Assembly: GCA_038093515.1 (NCBI GenBank)
Contig: JBBPSI010000002.1
Location: forward strand, 186,001-250,000
Direction: 5' to 3'
DNA: 64,000 bases
Source of the DNA: Butyriboletus loyo
Lineage: Eukaryota; Basidiomycota; Agaricomycetes; Boletales; Boletaceae
Positions 21,169-34,749 of this stretch are shown here, one piece after another. A program made the translations under genes and the position numbers. How positions within the stretch are numbered: the stretch's first letter is position 1; every line of letters starts with the position of its first letter. A model generated the notes under the pieces. That model saw only the letters and a list, made by a program, of their open reading frames with translations, ran no database searches and was not told the origin of the DNA.

Positions 21169-24100
21169 ATGGCCCAAATCGCGCACGAACACACTCCCCG
21201 CATATCCCAGGCCCTTCCGACGGTAAAATGCTCCAGTTGCAGCCAGCCAGTCCCCCTCGCCACCCTCGGCGAGCATGTATGCCCCCCGCTCCCTCCCCCG
21301 AACATGCTCTCCCTCCATAAGCCGCCCATGTCCCAAAAATTTGCAGCCACCCTCCTACCACACCGACTGCAGCCCCTCGTCGCGAGATCAGACACCCCTC
21401 CCCACAGATCTTCTTCCGAGAAGCCCTCCGGAGCAGGAGAACGAGTCAGTCGTGATCCGTTTCAGTCCTTACCGCCGAACAAAACCAATATGGCCATTCC
21501 AAAGACGACCAATGTCCCCTTGCCAAGAACTTCACCTAGATCATTTGATCGCGAGTCGCCAGACACACGCATACCACCTCTCCCACCTGAGCGCGTCTCT
21601 ACCTCACTTCGTGCTGCCATACCGCCTGCCTTGCAGCGAGGCAGAACCCCTTCCAGTGCCAGCCGTCTCACCCCAATCTCACCCGCACGAGTCCAATTCA
21701 CCGAATCCGCTGGTCACACTGCCCCTGCACGTCCAACCGCCCTTGCATCCGCTCGAAGAGACAATCTATCCCCAACACACCAACCCCTGACACCACCACC
21801 ATCTTCATCCACCAACAATGTATCTTCGAATGCGATGCTTCCATCAAGTATCCACCACCGACCATCGTTTGAGCGTGCGCCTTCAACAGTATCCACTTCC
21901 CGTCCGTCCTTTCATAAATCTCGCCCGTCCCTGGACAAGCTCCGCCCTTCTTTGGATGCCCGGGGGCCTTCTCTTGACTCGCACCACCCCTTGACGGGAC
22001 AGAACCCATCAGCCCCTCCCGGCGCGCCTTTCGCCAAACCGTCCAGGCCAGCTGCTCCCGCTCTCGCCCCGGGCACCGTGCCGTCCCTATCCTCAGCGTC
22101 CGTTATGCAACTTCCCATGTCTGCGCGACAACCGCCTCCGCCGTCCATTGCATCCCCTTATCCTCATGGTATGGGCGGCCGCGAATTCGACACAAAGATC
22201 GGCGGTGAAGCTGGCATGGCTGGGGTTGGTCGAAGGGGTTTTGCGGCCGCTGCAAGAGCGGCTATGTTTGTTGCTTCCCGTCCACCTTCTCATCAACCTG
22301 CACACGTTATGACTCTCGGTGATGGCCATCGGACCAACGTGCCTCAGTACTTGGACACCAGTGTTACCACCTTTGGTCATGTCATGCGAGGCAAGTCTTT
22401 CATTCGACCCTAGCGCCATACGTTTTGATCATTCTGCACAGCTGCCATAACCCCACCCTTGTCTCCGAACTCGGTTCAGACACCTTCCCCAGTCTCACCT
22501 ATTCCTGTATCACCCAACTATTTCGGAAATGACACTTCTATCAACGGACCATACCCCAAGCTTCCAAGCCCTCATGATGCAATGTTTCAACCGTCCCCAG
22601 TCCCTGCCTCTAATGATAAAACTTCCCCTCTTCCGTTCTCCTCTTCCGGCGTCCGCATTGCATCACCTTCACGCTCGCCTTCCCCGATTCCTAATCCCTT
22701 TGAACGTCGTCTTAGTGGTGAAACAGTCACACAATCTCCCATGGTAGACCCCCACATACCACTTCCATTCCTCGACATCCTGAAGCCAGAACTGGATCCC
22801 GAGAACGATTCTGACGACGAGAGCGTGTATACGACACACACGGACCCCAAAAAGGACGATAATGTACCATCGTCACCTTCTGCGGACTCGGATGTCGGTT
22901 TAGCCTATGCGCACGATTCCGGTGACGATACGCCCGTGGTGGTACCTCTAGACATTCGCAAGTCTGCTGCGAACCAAGACACAAACAAGGTTAAATTTCC
23001 TACTTGTGCGACACCGGATCAAAGACATCCTTCCGGACCTTCCCGTCAGATATCAGCCGCGTCATTGCGGTCCGCAATGTCTGCTCACTCGGCGGCGACG
23101 TCTTTCGCTGGTCCTCGTGCTAGGAGTACATCGGCTGGGACTCAGAGCACGGCAAGGTCGGTCGGTGCCTTGGAACGAGCTATGGAGACTCTGATAGAAG
23201 AAGGCGCGTCCGTTTCCGTACTTGCTTCAGGCTCAGTCCTAGCTTCTATCGGCGGGTCAGCGTCTGGCAGAAGTGCAGGGAAGCCAAGCCGATCGAATAC
23301 GGTTCCGGGGCCTGCCTCTCCTGAGCAAAAGCCCCCCAAGTTACCCACACGTTCCCACACTAGTCCCTCTCATCCGCATGTTCACTCTGAGCGTGTAGGC
23401 TTAACTGGAGAAGTTGCTTGGATACGGAATAGGGGACCGGTTAAGGGGAAAAACCGAATATGTGCAGGGTGTGATTCCAAGATCGAGGACGGGAGGTGGA
23501 TACAAATGGATGGCGGGAATGTCTTGTGCGAACGGTGCTGGAAAAATATGTACCTGCCCAAGGTCTGTGTTCTTTGTTGCGCATTGTCAAAAAACTAATG
23601 ATTACTGCAACAGTGTCGACGCTGTAATTTGCCTATCGAAAAACAGGCGGTGTCTTCGAGAGACGGTCAGTTGAAGGGGAAATACCACAAAGAATGCTTC
23701 AATTGCCACACGTGCCAAGTACTCGCTTCTACTCTCGTTTCCAGAGAATGTTTCTAACGATATCGTTTTCAGAAAGTATTTCCTGACAAGGAGTTTTACG
23801 TCTTCGACGGGAAACCCTTTTGCGCGTATCACTACCATGAAGCAAACAACTCTCTATGCGGTGCAGCTTCTTGTGGACAACCCGTTGAGGGCCCCTGTGC
23901 TGTGACGCATTCGGGGAAACGATATCACCCTGAGCACCTCCTTTGCGAATTCGAGGATGGGTGTAAAGAAAGACTTGAAGAATACTGGGAAGTTGACGGT
24001 CAAATGCTTTGCGAACGCCATGCAGCCTTTATTGGTGGTCGCGATCATGGTTGGACGCGAGGTCACGATCCTGCTGGTGGTACGCAAATGAAAAAGGCAC

Positions 24101-24189
24101 TAGGCACGGATGAAGGCAGGATGATGAAACGCATGACGCGATTCATTGACCTAGGCGCGGGAGGGGACGATGAGCTCGACATCAGGTAA
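21169..24189 (+). CDS. LIM-domain protein, paxillin (Pxl1)-like
   Basis: A long Ser/Pro-rich N-terminal part of about 780 residues opens MAQIAHEHTPRISQALPTVK, CSSCSQPVPL. It contains repeated RPSLDKLRPSLDARGPSLD-like units (about 21895-21985). LIM domains follow at the C-terminus: CAGCDSKIEDGRWIQM...CERCW, then CRRCNLPIEKQAVS...KYHKECFNCHTCQKVFPDKE with FCAYHYHEAN, and CGAASCGQPVEGPCAVTHSG with RYHPEHLLCEFEDGC and LCERHA. LIM zinc fingers mediate protein-protein contacts. Fungal paxillin-like LIM proteins act at sites of polarised growth and in cytokinesis with actin and Rho regulators. That role is inferred from architecture. It starts 143 bp after the transcription factor ends. Introns fall between the halves of the N-terminal region and inside the LIM region. 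Confidence 0.82.
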
Positions 24190-24465
24190 TGTACCCAATC
24201 AATCGACCAGGGACTTGGCTTTTGCCCACTTCTTACCATTTGTTGGACCCCTATTCATACACTTGTAACATCCAGCTACACACTTTGTTTTACCCACTTC
24301 AACGCATCTGGAAGTATACCATTTCTTTCGTTTTGTCGGTACCTTGGGTTTTTCTGCTCGCGAATCTTGGATTGTTTCCCAATCTCGTCTAGCATTCGGT
24401 CACAGCGATATAGCCTACTTATTAGGATGTCCGTAATTCAGCACATGAATATTTCTATTTTTCGA

Positions 24466-27400
24466 TTACCCTCCCAACCAAAGCAATCTCTTCATGCCGT
24501 ACTCCATCTTTGCATAGATGCTCGTCGTACGCTGTGCCTCTGACACGCTAATGTCACGCATTGAGTCCGAGGCACGATCACTGCACGGTTTTGACACACT
24601 AACCTGACTATGTCTTGCTCAGAGATGAAATCGTCTTCCGAGGGACTACCAATCTCTTCGCAGGCTCCCTTGATAGCATCGACGATGAGGTCAACGGCCT
24701 CTTTGCATGATGTAGCACTAGCGAGGTCGTCCGCAGGTTCCGTATACCTAGACCCATTCCGTACATGCGTGCAACCCACGGGCAAGGCTTTAAACGCAGC
24801 GAACGAGGTATCATTCGATCCTGTACGGCTCCCCGAGATCCCTGACTTGGACGTAGCTCGAGAATGCATCATCGTCAACAGTCTGTTGCCTACATGGTTT
24901 GCACCTCCGGAAGTCAGTTTTCTGCGCTCGTCGACGTGGGAACTGACGGCGTTGTCAGATTTCGGGGAGATGTCTACTGGGTTGTTTCGGTACGAATAAC
25001 TCGTTGTCCGTGAGCTGACGAGGTCTGTGTTTAGCCAAGTGACGGAGAAACCAGCGTTTTGGGTAGGATCCCGGCTTGCTTCTTCGAGAGGGGACAAGAT
25101 GTAGGCACCTACCGTAGAGACGGTGAGCATACTTCTGGGACACTTTTCAAAAAATGACCTTTTATGATTTTTGTGATCATTCCGAGTGGTACCCGAGTAT
25201 AGGTCTTCACTTTCTCGAGGGTGTAGTCGTAGCTCTGTGTTTCAATTCAGATTCTCCTTAGTGGATAGGAGGAACTGGAATCATACAACAATGTACAGCG
25301 CGCGAGCACTCTTTGATCGGACGTGAATCGGTATCCAACAAAAGACATCATCTAACCCACCAACAACAGTACTTTCTCTCCGAATTTATCGCTGATCTTG
25401 ACGTTCAGTTGCTCTGGCGCAATGAGTGTCCACCCTGCCAAAAGGGGTTCTCCTTCGTCTAGGACACGGGAGACAGAAGTGGCAATGGCTTCTGCACGAA
25501 CCCTTGACAAGCGAATAAGTTCCCGTGGATCTGTTGATTGTAGTTTGAGAAGGAACTCTGAGAAGACAGAGAGATTCCTATATCCAAGCATGAAGTCGAT
25601 TACAGCTTGACAGAACCAGTCACTGAATGTGGCGCTGTACATTCTTGCCAGAGAATTGACACCGTCGTTGAATAGGCCACCAAGGTCACGCTTTCCGGTC
25701 CTGAAAGTGATTCAGAGTCGGATATAATCATTAGAATGTAGGGGGTACCTGGTAAAGTCACCCTAGCAAGTTTGGTGAACACACAAACTCTGCACGCGAA
25801 GGAAGCGGCTTACTTTGAGAGCCGAAGTCCCTGCACTAGCATCAAAGTGCATAAGTTGGAGTCTTGAGGTCGAGTGAGATGGACTCACTATGCACGACTA
25901 ATTGTGTCACCGTTGTTAGCCCAAACTGTCCAATGTCATACTAGGTCAGTTCGGGTGCATGGTGAATCACAAACTGATACAAACTGTCGTTGAAGACCAT
26001 GTCCATTTCTGACCGCCCGTTTTGTGGCTCGACAGTAATCCCGACAGCCTCTAATTGCGTTCCAAGAACATGACGAGCAAAAGCAGACTCCAAAGTCTAT
26101 GGGTATAGTGAACACACGGGATAAACGCTCTTACCTGAACGACGTTGGTTCTGTCCAGGCAATCAATGCAATTAACGCGGAAAACACCCTTCTGTTTCGA
26201 TAATAGCAGGTGGTTGGAAATCCAGAAATACCTAACGTGACATTGTAAAGGGTGAGCGGGGAGTGCAAAGAGGGGATAGCCAATCGCACCCTTGGCTTTC
26301 TAATGTTCGCTCTAGTTCACTGATAAGTTTCGAGATGTTCTCGTATCTATCTTGATTGAGACATATGGACCGCGGTGCAGAAATATCCAATCACACACTT
26401 CATCCCTCTCGTCTCGTGATGGAAGTCATACTCGCAATAGCTGGATAATCATTAAGTTGATAAACACGCTAATTGGGGGTGGTACTAACCGAATATCCTT
26501 GCTTTCTATTCGTTTCGCGTACGACCTGTATGCATTGGTCAGAGTGCTTTCTTTTCCTGTTTGCTCTGCAAGGTTCACTATCGTCTAGTGATGACAAATC
26601 AGACCGACGTTTAAGTCAAGAGTCAAAGGTAGCTTGCATGTGGCCCATAGACAGGGATGGTGCGCTGGAAGTGTCGCTTCATGGTGTCCAAGTTCTGCTC
26701 AGATGTGCACTCCGGCGATAGGACCGGGGGCGGTTTCATACTGTATCCCGACTGCGTCCAGTAAAGCGGGACTTTGGAAGCTAGGTGATTACATCTGCCC
26801 TCGGGGGCGAGTTACTTACCCGAGCCACGGATCTGGACGAAGCTGAAGATATTCGATATTTCATTCCTCTGCTTGTATATAACCAGTATCGGGTCGTACG
26901 TTGAATACCACGACGTACCTTTATTCTCATAATTGCTTCAGTCTCAACAAAATTCGCCACGTGAGCCTCTTCGTCCACACCTCTTCGTTGATAGCGAAGT
27001 CCAGCTCTGTATCTAGATCGTCTAGATGCAATTAAATAGTCCACACGCGAGACTGAGTCACACTCCAACATTTCGGAATTCGTTGGGAGGTCGAAAGAAG
27101 ATATCTGGAAGTGACCTTGCACAATCGGTAACACGTACGAATGCATCTGGAAAAACTCGCTATGGGTTTAGTCTTCATTTCATGGAAGGCACCTACTCCT
27201 GCGTCTATGAAAGGTTTTGAGAGCCATTCATTCCACCAGAATTCTCGGTTGACACGTCTCCAAAGCGGAAGCGTCGAAAACGGTTCGACAAGGGGATCAA
27301 CTTTCGAGTCCGGATGTTTTACCGATGGATCTTGAGCTTGAGATAGGGCATTGAGCTTAGCAAGTAAGCCTTCTTCCGTGATCGACCTCAGAGACTGGTC

Positions 27401-28532
27401 ATGCTTATTCTGTAAAGATCTTGTTATATCTGTTTGAATTTCGGTTAACTCGTGGCCACTCTGACAGCAAGATACCTGCCAAAATGATAAGCGAAGTACA
27501 TGCAGCCCTTGACATATTCTCTGACGCATTCGCGGACCACCCTCTCTTCGAGTTCTATGTGTCGTTCTTCCACTGATTCCGGGGGAGGCGCAGTCGAAGC
27601 TACGATCGTATCGATGACGGCTGTGGGTTCCCCTTGCGCGCTCTGAATGATAGAATCCAAAGACTGATGTTCGTCGGACTCTGTGACTGAGTCGTGTGTC
27701 GAGGTAGGTTGACGCCTGGAAAGTCTCACCCAGAATGACATTCTGTCTGCGATCGCTTTCACTACATTGGAATTTGCCAAGGTTTCATTTGATGTTGGCG
27801 TGGATGTTCCCGAAGACGTGAGCGATGGGGGAGGTTCTTCAGCCTGGGTGTCACCGACGGTATCCACCGTAGGGCTCATGATCTTCACATCATTCTTCTC
27901 TGCGAATTTAACACGAGAGTTACTTGAATCGTGGCCATCATCGTCGGATGTGTGACTCGCGATGGTGTCGAGCACATGCTGGGCACGATCCTTGATCAAG
28001 GGAATCGCACAAACAGACTTTACAGAATAGACTGAATGGTTCTCGTCCAACACTGTTTGCGCAACAGGAAGATAGATGAGTCCGGACTTCAGCCCAGGGA
28101 ATAAACGACTCACGACACCCGACATACGACCGGGCGGTGATAGCTAGTAGATATGATGCTGTCAAGGCGGGTGCTTAGAGTGAGGTCCTCGATCACGGAT
28201 TACATTTATGTACCGTTGAAGAGATCCATGATACCCACTATGCCGTATACGACGACACTGGACTTCCAGTCGAGGGATGTGTCGTTTTCGTCACACTGGA
28301 GTTCTTGAAGTTTTGGATGCTTACCCCAGGGTACACGGACGTATGGAAGGGAATGCGAAAGGCCTGGCAGATGAGGGCGCATGACCAGACCGTCATCTGC
28401 GGCAATAATGGCGATGTGCTCGTACGCAGGAGGAAGGACAAAGTTTGGATGCAGCGCGACGCCCGTCGTCATGTCATGGCCGGGCAGTTGTGGCTTCAAG
28501 GTCGTGGATTGTCTAGCAAAGAAGCGGTTCAT
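24466..28532 (-). CDS. Sac-domain phosphoinositide phosphatase (INPP5F/Sac2-like)
   Basis: The chain starts MNRFFARQSTTLKPQLPGHD and continues YVRVPWGKHPKLQELQ and VYGIVGIMDLFNA, SYLLAITARSYVG, then HSVYSVKSVCAIPLIKDRA. A Ser/Thr-rich insert follows, then CMYFAYHF, LWRRVNREFWWNEWLSKPFI, SYVLPIVQGHFQI and the catalytic CX5R motif in KGVFRVNCIDCLDRTNVVQ. Downstream are FSDWFCQAVIDFMLGYRNLS, LLAGWTLIAPEQLNVKISDK and an hSac2-type region (PYILSPLEEASRDP). The last exon gives TTSIYAKMEYGMKRLLWLGG. The order Sac plus hSac2 marks INPP5F-type phosphatases, which act on PI4P or other monophosphorylated phosphoinositides on endomembranes. Roughly a dozen exons. One junction near 28085-28125 is unresolved: frames on either side need a very short intron. 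Confidence 0.83.
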
Positions 28533-28642
28533 GGGCGCGCAAAGAGATGGAGTCCATGAAATGATCCCCAAAGTCGTTGCGATAGAAGCAACAGCATCCG
28601 AAAATTTAAATCGAAAACAAATTACATTGCCAGAATACAACA

Positions 28643-29880
<1,238 letters not shown>

Positions 29881-30020
29881 GGTTGTGATCAAGTGATCAA
29901 GTCAAGTATCGCTGACGCGGCTTGGAATGCGCGACGCGTATGGCTTGTTTGACTCTGTTTATACTACAAAGAGCTATTACACAACATCCTTGGACTCTGC
30001 AAATTCTCGTGTCAGACGCA

Positions 30021-31733
30021 TCACAGCTTCGCAACAGCTTGGAGTCCTGTCCGGATGTCGTCCTTGAGATCCTGTACACAGATCAGCATCTTGGTAAAAA
30101 GTGTGATATATTCGCGACTTTCCTCGACCTCTTCTACCCCAATGCTGAAACGCACGAGGAGAGGGTCCTCGTTCGGATCTGCCTTGATGCGTTGTTCAGC
30201 CAACGACTCCACACCCCCTAGACTCGTAGCAGGCTCCGAGACGGATCAACTTAGGAAGTAATGATGTGTAGATCTTGACGTACCACAAAATATTCGAGGC
30301 TATGCGGGAGTGCCTCTGCTTGGGGTCGTCGTGCAAGCTGCCATTTCCACGTCAACGCTCTACCTCAAAAAATTTGACTCCAATGGAACATACAAGGATA
30401 GAGAAGGTGGCGTTGTAGCCACCCTCCATTTGTGACGCTGGGTTAAAGCCTCGTTCATCTGTACCCTGTAAGCTAGAGTGCCACACTTTCGTGATGATGC
30501 CGCCCGGAATGCCGTCGAATTCCTGGTCCTCTGGGACAAGGGTAGCCTTATACATCCACTGCGCAATTTCCGTCCCGCTTGCTGATTGTCTCGGAATACG
30601 TAGATGCATTGTACGAAGAGATCGCAAAAGAAGCCACGAGTCCAGTGACCCCATCACATTTCCCAAGTGAATACGGTCTTTCCATAACTAAGCGTCGATT
30701 GTCGAGTACTGGTTTGAAAGCATTCGAGGAAAAACTCACTTCCTCTCTTTCTTCGGCCGTCTTGATGATCAAAACCCCGCAGAGCAGATCGGAATGACCT
30801 CCGAAGTATTTCGTCCCTGAGAATAATTTTGTGACTTTTAGAACTGGAGATGCAATGGTCCAGGACATACCACTGTGGAGGATACAGTCGGCACCAAACT
30901 TAAAAGGGTATTGAAGAGGCGGGGGACCAAATGTTGAGTCGATAAATAACTTGCCGCCCACTGCGTGGATCTAATATCGAAATAGAACGAGTAGCCTCAA
31001 TGTGAATTGTGCCCGCTATACCTTGTTTGCATAATACTGAATGTCCCTGGTTCTGGCCGTCCGATACACAGTACACACGAAACGCTAGGTCTTGACTCAC
31101 CGAGACACGCCTGTAGGGTTGACTGGGGTTTCGAGCCAGCATAAATCACCCTCCTGATACTCGTCATCGAGGTCAATGATGGGAGTGTTTTCGGATCTTC
31201 CTCTTAGGTAGATCCTGATGGCGCCATGACACCCCATGTATCCCCCAGAGATAGCAACGCGCTTCGGTTTGAAATGCGCAAGAGCCTTGATATGATCCAA
31301 ATGAACGAATGCTTCATTCATCACGCATACAGAACTCACTGAGGAAGCAGCAGCTAAACCGGATGTATATGTGATGGCGTGGCCGTGCTGGAAAGTTGAT
31401 AGTTGGGATTTTATTGCCGTATGAGCGTCAAGTAGACACATACGTTGATTTTCCCTAAGACTTGCTCCACTCGTGAGGATACAGTTTGCGAGTATCGAGC
31501 ATATACATATTTATCAGAGTCCACAGCACCGAGGCCATTCAGATCACCACCGGGGACTGCCCTGAAAGCTATTAGATGTGAGTGGGCATCAACCCGATTA
31601 GTAGTCACGGTGGAGAAGGACACTTGCTCGATGTTACTGATATCGACGGTGCAACCTCTGCACCTGTGGCGTGGTCCCCATGGATGAGGAGCGTGCCACT
31701 CAGTTGGCCTGGTGCAGTGTCCCTTGGAGGCAT
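30021..31733 (-). CDS. Cys/Met-metabolism PLP enzyme, cystathionine gamma-synthase-like
   Basis: Starts [20 protein letters not shown], then [15 protein letters not shown] and [20 protein letters not shown]. Core motifs follow: [69 protein letters not shown], then the PLP-lysine segment [20 protein letters not shown] and [18 protein letters not shown], and the C-terminal [20 protein letters not shown]. This is a fold-type I PLP enzyme of the trans-sulfuration group that condenses or cleaves cystathionine-type substrates; gamma-synthase versus beta-lyase cannot be decided from motifs alone. About 430 residues, so close to the bacterial-type length. It lies head-to-tail after a flavin monooxygenase gene on the same strand. 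Confidence 0.8.
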
Positions 31734-31899
31734 GGTATCGATCTTGGATAGATCGTCTCGTGAGAACGTCTTTTCTGAACCTTTTGTCGGAGCCTGTAGA
31801 ATTCTGTCTAGTCGCTCTGAGACCAGCGTGGGTCACACATTCCAAGTAAAACAGGTATATTCCAATGTAATTTACACGAGGTTCGTATACCCATCCCAG

Positions 31900-33415
31900 T
31901 CATCTCTCAAGGTTGTTCGCTTCTTGCTGTTGTTCAGAGAAATGGTTTCGTGCGTGCCGCAAAAGCCGGTACATCACGTCTACCCATTCCTGCACACCTC
32001 CCTCACCGATGCCTTCAACCCAGCTTTGGGACTCCTTCTTCTTTTCCAAGTCCACCCATGCTCTTCGCAAAATATCCCTGTTGGCATACATTTCTTTCTC
32101 CCAAGCAGTGACTTTCGTGGTGGGACAGTCACCGGACTCCGTGGCATACGCGAAAAGCTCATCACGGTAGTCCCATTGCTCCGCCTCGCTGAGGCGAAAC
32201 CAAGCTTTAGCAAGCCGGAGAAGTGGAGGAGCCCCCGCCGCCACGAGAGCGCGCGATCTTGAAAGAACATTGTCTACTTCTTGTTTCAAGTCAAGTGAAG
32301 CAGGATCAGCAAAGGCCCGGACTATTGCACGCGCCTGGGCTTCTGCGATAGGAAGCGGTGCAACTCTGAAGAGGAGTGTCATAAAGGCCACCGAGGCCAC
32401 CGGGTAATGAGATTGCAGCGGAAACAGATATTTAGCAAGTGGAAATACGTGGCAACGGGAATTGTAGAGATCGGACGGGAGCGTTGAATGGAGGGGAACA
32501 TCGCCAATTCTAATCGTGTCGTCATCGAAAAAGGGAAAATCCATCTGAAAGCCAGTTGCCAAGATACAGTGATCGATGTTTTCTTCGACGATGCCCTGTT
32601 CAAAGAGGACTCGACCATCGTCGTAGAAATGAAGGGGCTTCCCTCTCAGTTTGAAATTTTGGTCATCTTGAGGAACCGACCCCGATACAGAGTGAATGAC
32701 AGTCTGAACGTGATTGCGCATCTCAGCAGTGATATCTCTGCCGCTGGGCCCACCCCCGACAACCAGTACTTTACGACCAAATTCACGTGGGCGTCGATAC
32801 CATGCCGAGTGGGAGGCCTTATCAGTCGTCATCCAATGATCGAGTCCTGGTATGTCTGGCACATTAGGAAGCCTGTAATGCCCATTGGCGACAACAAGGT
32901 TATCAAACTCTAGTGCTTCGCCGGCGGAAGTTGTAATTCTCCAGTGATTATGAATCCAAGTCGCATGGGTGACGGTGACGTTGAACTGGATAAGGGGAAT
33001 GAGGTTGAAATGAGACGCATAGGACTCTATATAGGCCCGGACAGTGGCGGCCACGGGAAACAATGGGGTGGAGGGCGGGAACAGATATTCCGTATAACCC
33101 ATAACCGGATGGGGGAGATTGGCTGCCAGTGAATCGTACAGTGGCGTGAGGGGTGGGTCGTCGGTTGGTGGAGCGGGATACCTGTTCAAATCCGGTGACC
33201 CGAGGCCCTTCAACCCTCAGGTAGAAAAGTGCTTTGATAGAAAGCGCGTACCATATGCCTCCGACTTTCGAGCGGGACTCGTAAGCAATTACGCTCCAAG
33301 AGCCTTTCTTGAAACATGATGTTTGGGATAGATATTTAAGCATAGCTAAACCTGCTGGACCGGCGCCTATCACGCAGATACGTTTTGATGGTCCTTGATT
33401 AGCTTGACTCTGCAT
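31900..33415 (-). CDS. Flavin-containing monooxygenase-like protein
   Basis: Exon 1 begins MQSQANQGPSKRICVIGAGP with the FAD-binding GxGxxG (GAGPAG) and ends SKVGGIW. Exon 2 continues YPAPPTDDPPLTPLYDSLAA, ANLPHPVMGYTEYLFPP, FDNLVVANGHYRLPNVPDIP and the NADPH-binding GxGxSG (KVLVVGGGPSGRDITAEMRN), then CILATGFQMDFPFFD. The class-B FMO fingerprint FxGxxxHxxxY is degenerate here (LDHWMTTDKASHSAWYRRPR), which is common in fungal members. The substrate is unknown: nitrogen or sulfur atoms in small molecules, or a Baeyer-Villiger-type reaction. Only one intron, unlike its neighbours. The gene is followed on the same strand by the PLP enzyme, and both could act on sulfur compounds, but this is speculative. 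Confidence 0.85.
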
Positions 33416-33719
33416 GACCAAGGGGAATAAATCTTGTCGTGGAGTTATAAGGTGAACTTGAAAGAAGAGGTGGTCGTCCAGTGCACGCGTCACTTGTATC
33501 CCACTGGCAGTGACTCTCCGAGCTAGTAACTGGTGAAGGTGTCGCTAGATTAGTCAGCAGCCCTGTCCCAACAATTAATGTGATTCAACGCGAACACTTT
33601 CACAAACACCGATATGTACTCATCCGGAGGGTTGACATGTCAGTGCTGAGAGCACAGATATTAGGTTCACTAACCAAAAATCATTAGTGAGAAATATACG
33701 AACAGATTCTAGACTTGCC
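33416..33719. other. Intergenic, FMO promoter side
   Basis: About 300 bp between the FMO start and the pseudogene. No open frame of coding character, no repeat and no clear TATA box seen. It must include the FMO promoter. Confidence 0.35.
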
Positions 33720-34240
33720 TACCTCTGCCTGTAACAATAGTAGTTCGAAGGGTGAGCCGCGGACAAGTTGGATGTTACGCTCGATAGGTCGTCCAAGGTA
33801 GTATCGTCCAAAGCGGTGTAGACAATCAGCTAGAACTTCCAGCAAGATCACCGGAAATCCGCCGTTCCAGGCGGTGCAATTCTAACACTATTGGCTTTAA
33901 GTATGCTTGCTATAGGTACAGAATACTCAAATACCTGGCATCGGAACGAGGCTTTGATGTGGGTGCCGTTGACCTTGCTACCAGGGAGAAGGACAATGAC
34001 TGAATCCGGATACGAGGAGGGCTGCACATGGTCACTGGACAAATGAATTGAATCACAAAGGATTTGGCAAGAATTACTGGCGCACTGACATGGCTCGCCT
34101 GGGAGATAACTCCATATGGTAAACAAACAAACTGTCTGCAAGTGCCATCTTTCCACCGGCGCATAGACGGTCCACCTGGAGTAGGCTGGTGCGACCATCT
34201 AAGAAACGAACTCAGTCGGATTGGGTGTTGAGTCAGTGCT
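33720..34240 (-). pseudogene. Decayed cellobiose-dehydrogenase-type cytochrome (iron reductase) domain
   Basis: The minus strand carries pieces of a CDH-cytochrome/AA8 (DOMON-type) domain in shifting frames: PNPTEFVS, then an in-frame stop, MVAPAYSRW, a frameshift, LCAGGKMALADSLFVYHMEL, a plausible splice to SVIVLLPGSKVNGTHIKASF and RCQNCTAWNGG. A stretch DLAGSS is followed by another stop and a frameshift before TALDDTTLDDLSSVTSNLSA. The order of motifs (EF..xVAP..RW, GGKM, LLPGSxVNGTHxKAxFRCxNC, W) follows the family. At least two stops and two frame changes make this a pseudogene rather than an odd splice form. A domain start upstream of 34240 was not found. It lies between the FMO and SNU13 genes. 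Confidence 0.6.
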
Positions 34241-34602
34241 CAGAGTGGGGGAACGATTACAATATTCACGTTAATGATGGCTGTCCGTTGCATGGCGTTA
34301 GATTAAAGCAACATGAGGTTCACAGGACAACATACCATGTAGCCTCAATGTTATAGAATAGATGCATCGCAGCAGGCAGCAGCGCTTTATGTGCCGTTGG
34401 CTAGAAAAATACCATCAGCGACAACGAGCAAAGACGTCGTAACCTTACTGACCAACACTATTAGACTCTAGAGATGCCTTGAAGTAACGGGCAAATGGTT
34501 ACGGCGTATCTCTAAGTCGTATATAAAATGACAGTGAAACAGAAACTCTTCACCTTGTGAAAGTCTGAACTCTAACGAACACTAAACATTCCCTTTCTGG
34601 CC
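34241..34602. other. Intergenic with TATATAAAA on the plus strand
   Basis: Between the pseudogene and the short open frame before SNU13. The plus strand reads TATATAAAA at about 34520, a good TATA box about 80 bp before the ATG at 34603. On the minus strand are short coding-like scraps (around 34330-34480) that I could not place. Confidence 0.4.
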
Positions 34603-34746
34603 ATGGCTTATATCAGCTCCCTCGAGTGGCTTCAATTCGGCCAACACTCGTTGGGAGATCTTTCTGGTCTAGTTTTCGATTCAGGCCAAGGATCAACTTG
34701 TGAGGTCAACGCAATACTTCTCAATCCAGTGTCACTCTCCATTTGA
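34603..34746 (+). other. 47-codon open frame directly before SNU13 (possible uORF)
   Basis: ATG 34603 opens a 47-codon frame (MAYISSLEWLQFGQHSLGDL...) ending in TGA three bases before the SNU13 ATG at 34750. It lies about 80 bp after a TATATAAAA element, so it may be the first ORF of the SNU13 transcript. Alternatively it is a small independent gene, or lies in an unrecognised 5' intron. No family recognised. Confidence 0.35.
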
Positions 34747-34749
34747 GAA

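Noticed and set aside
30021..33415. FMO plus PLP enzyme as a sulfur-metabolite gene cluster
   Set aside because: Only two genes, neighbours are housekeeping, and substrates cannot be inferred; adjacency alone is weak evidence.
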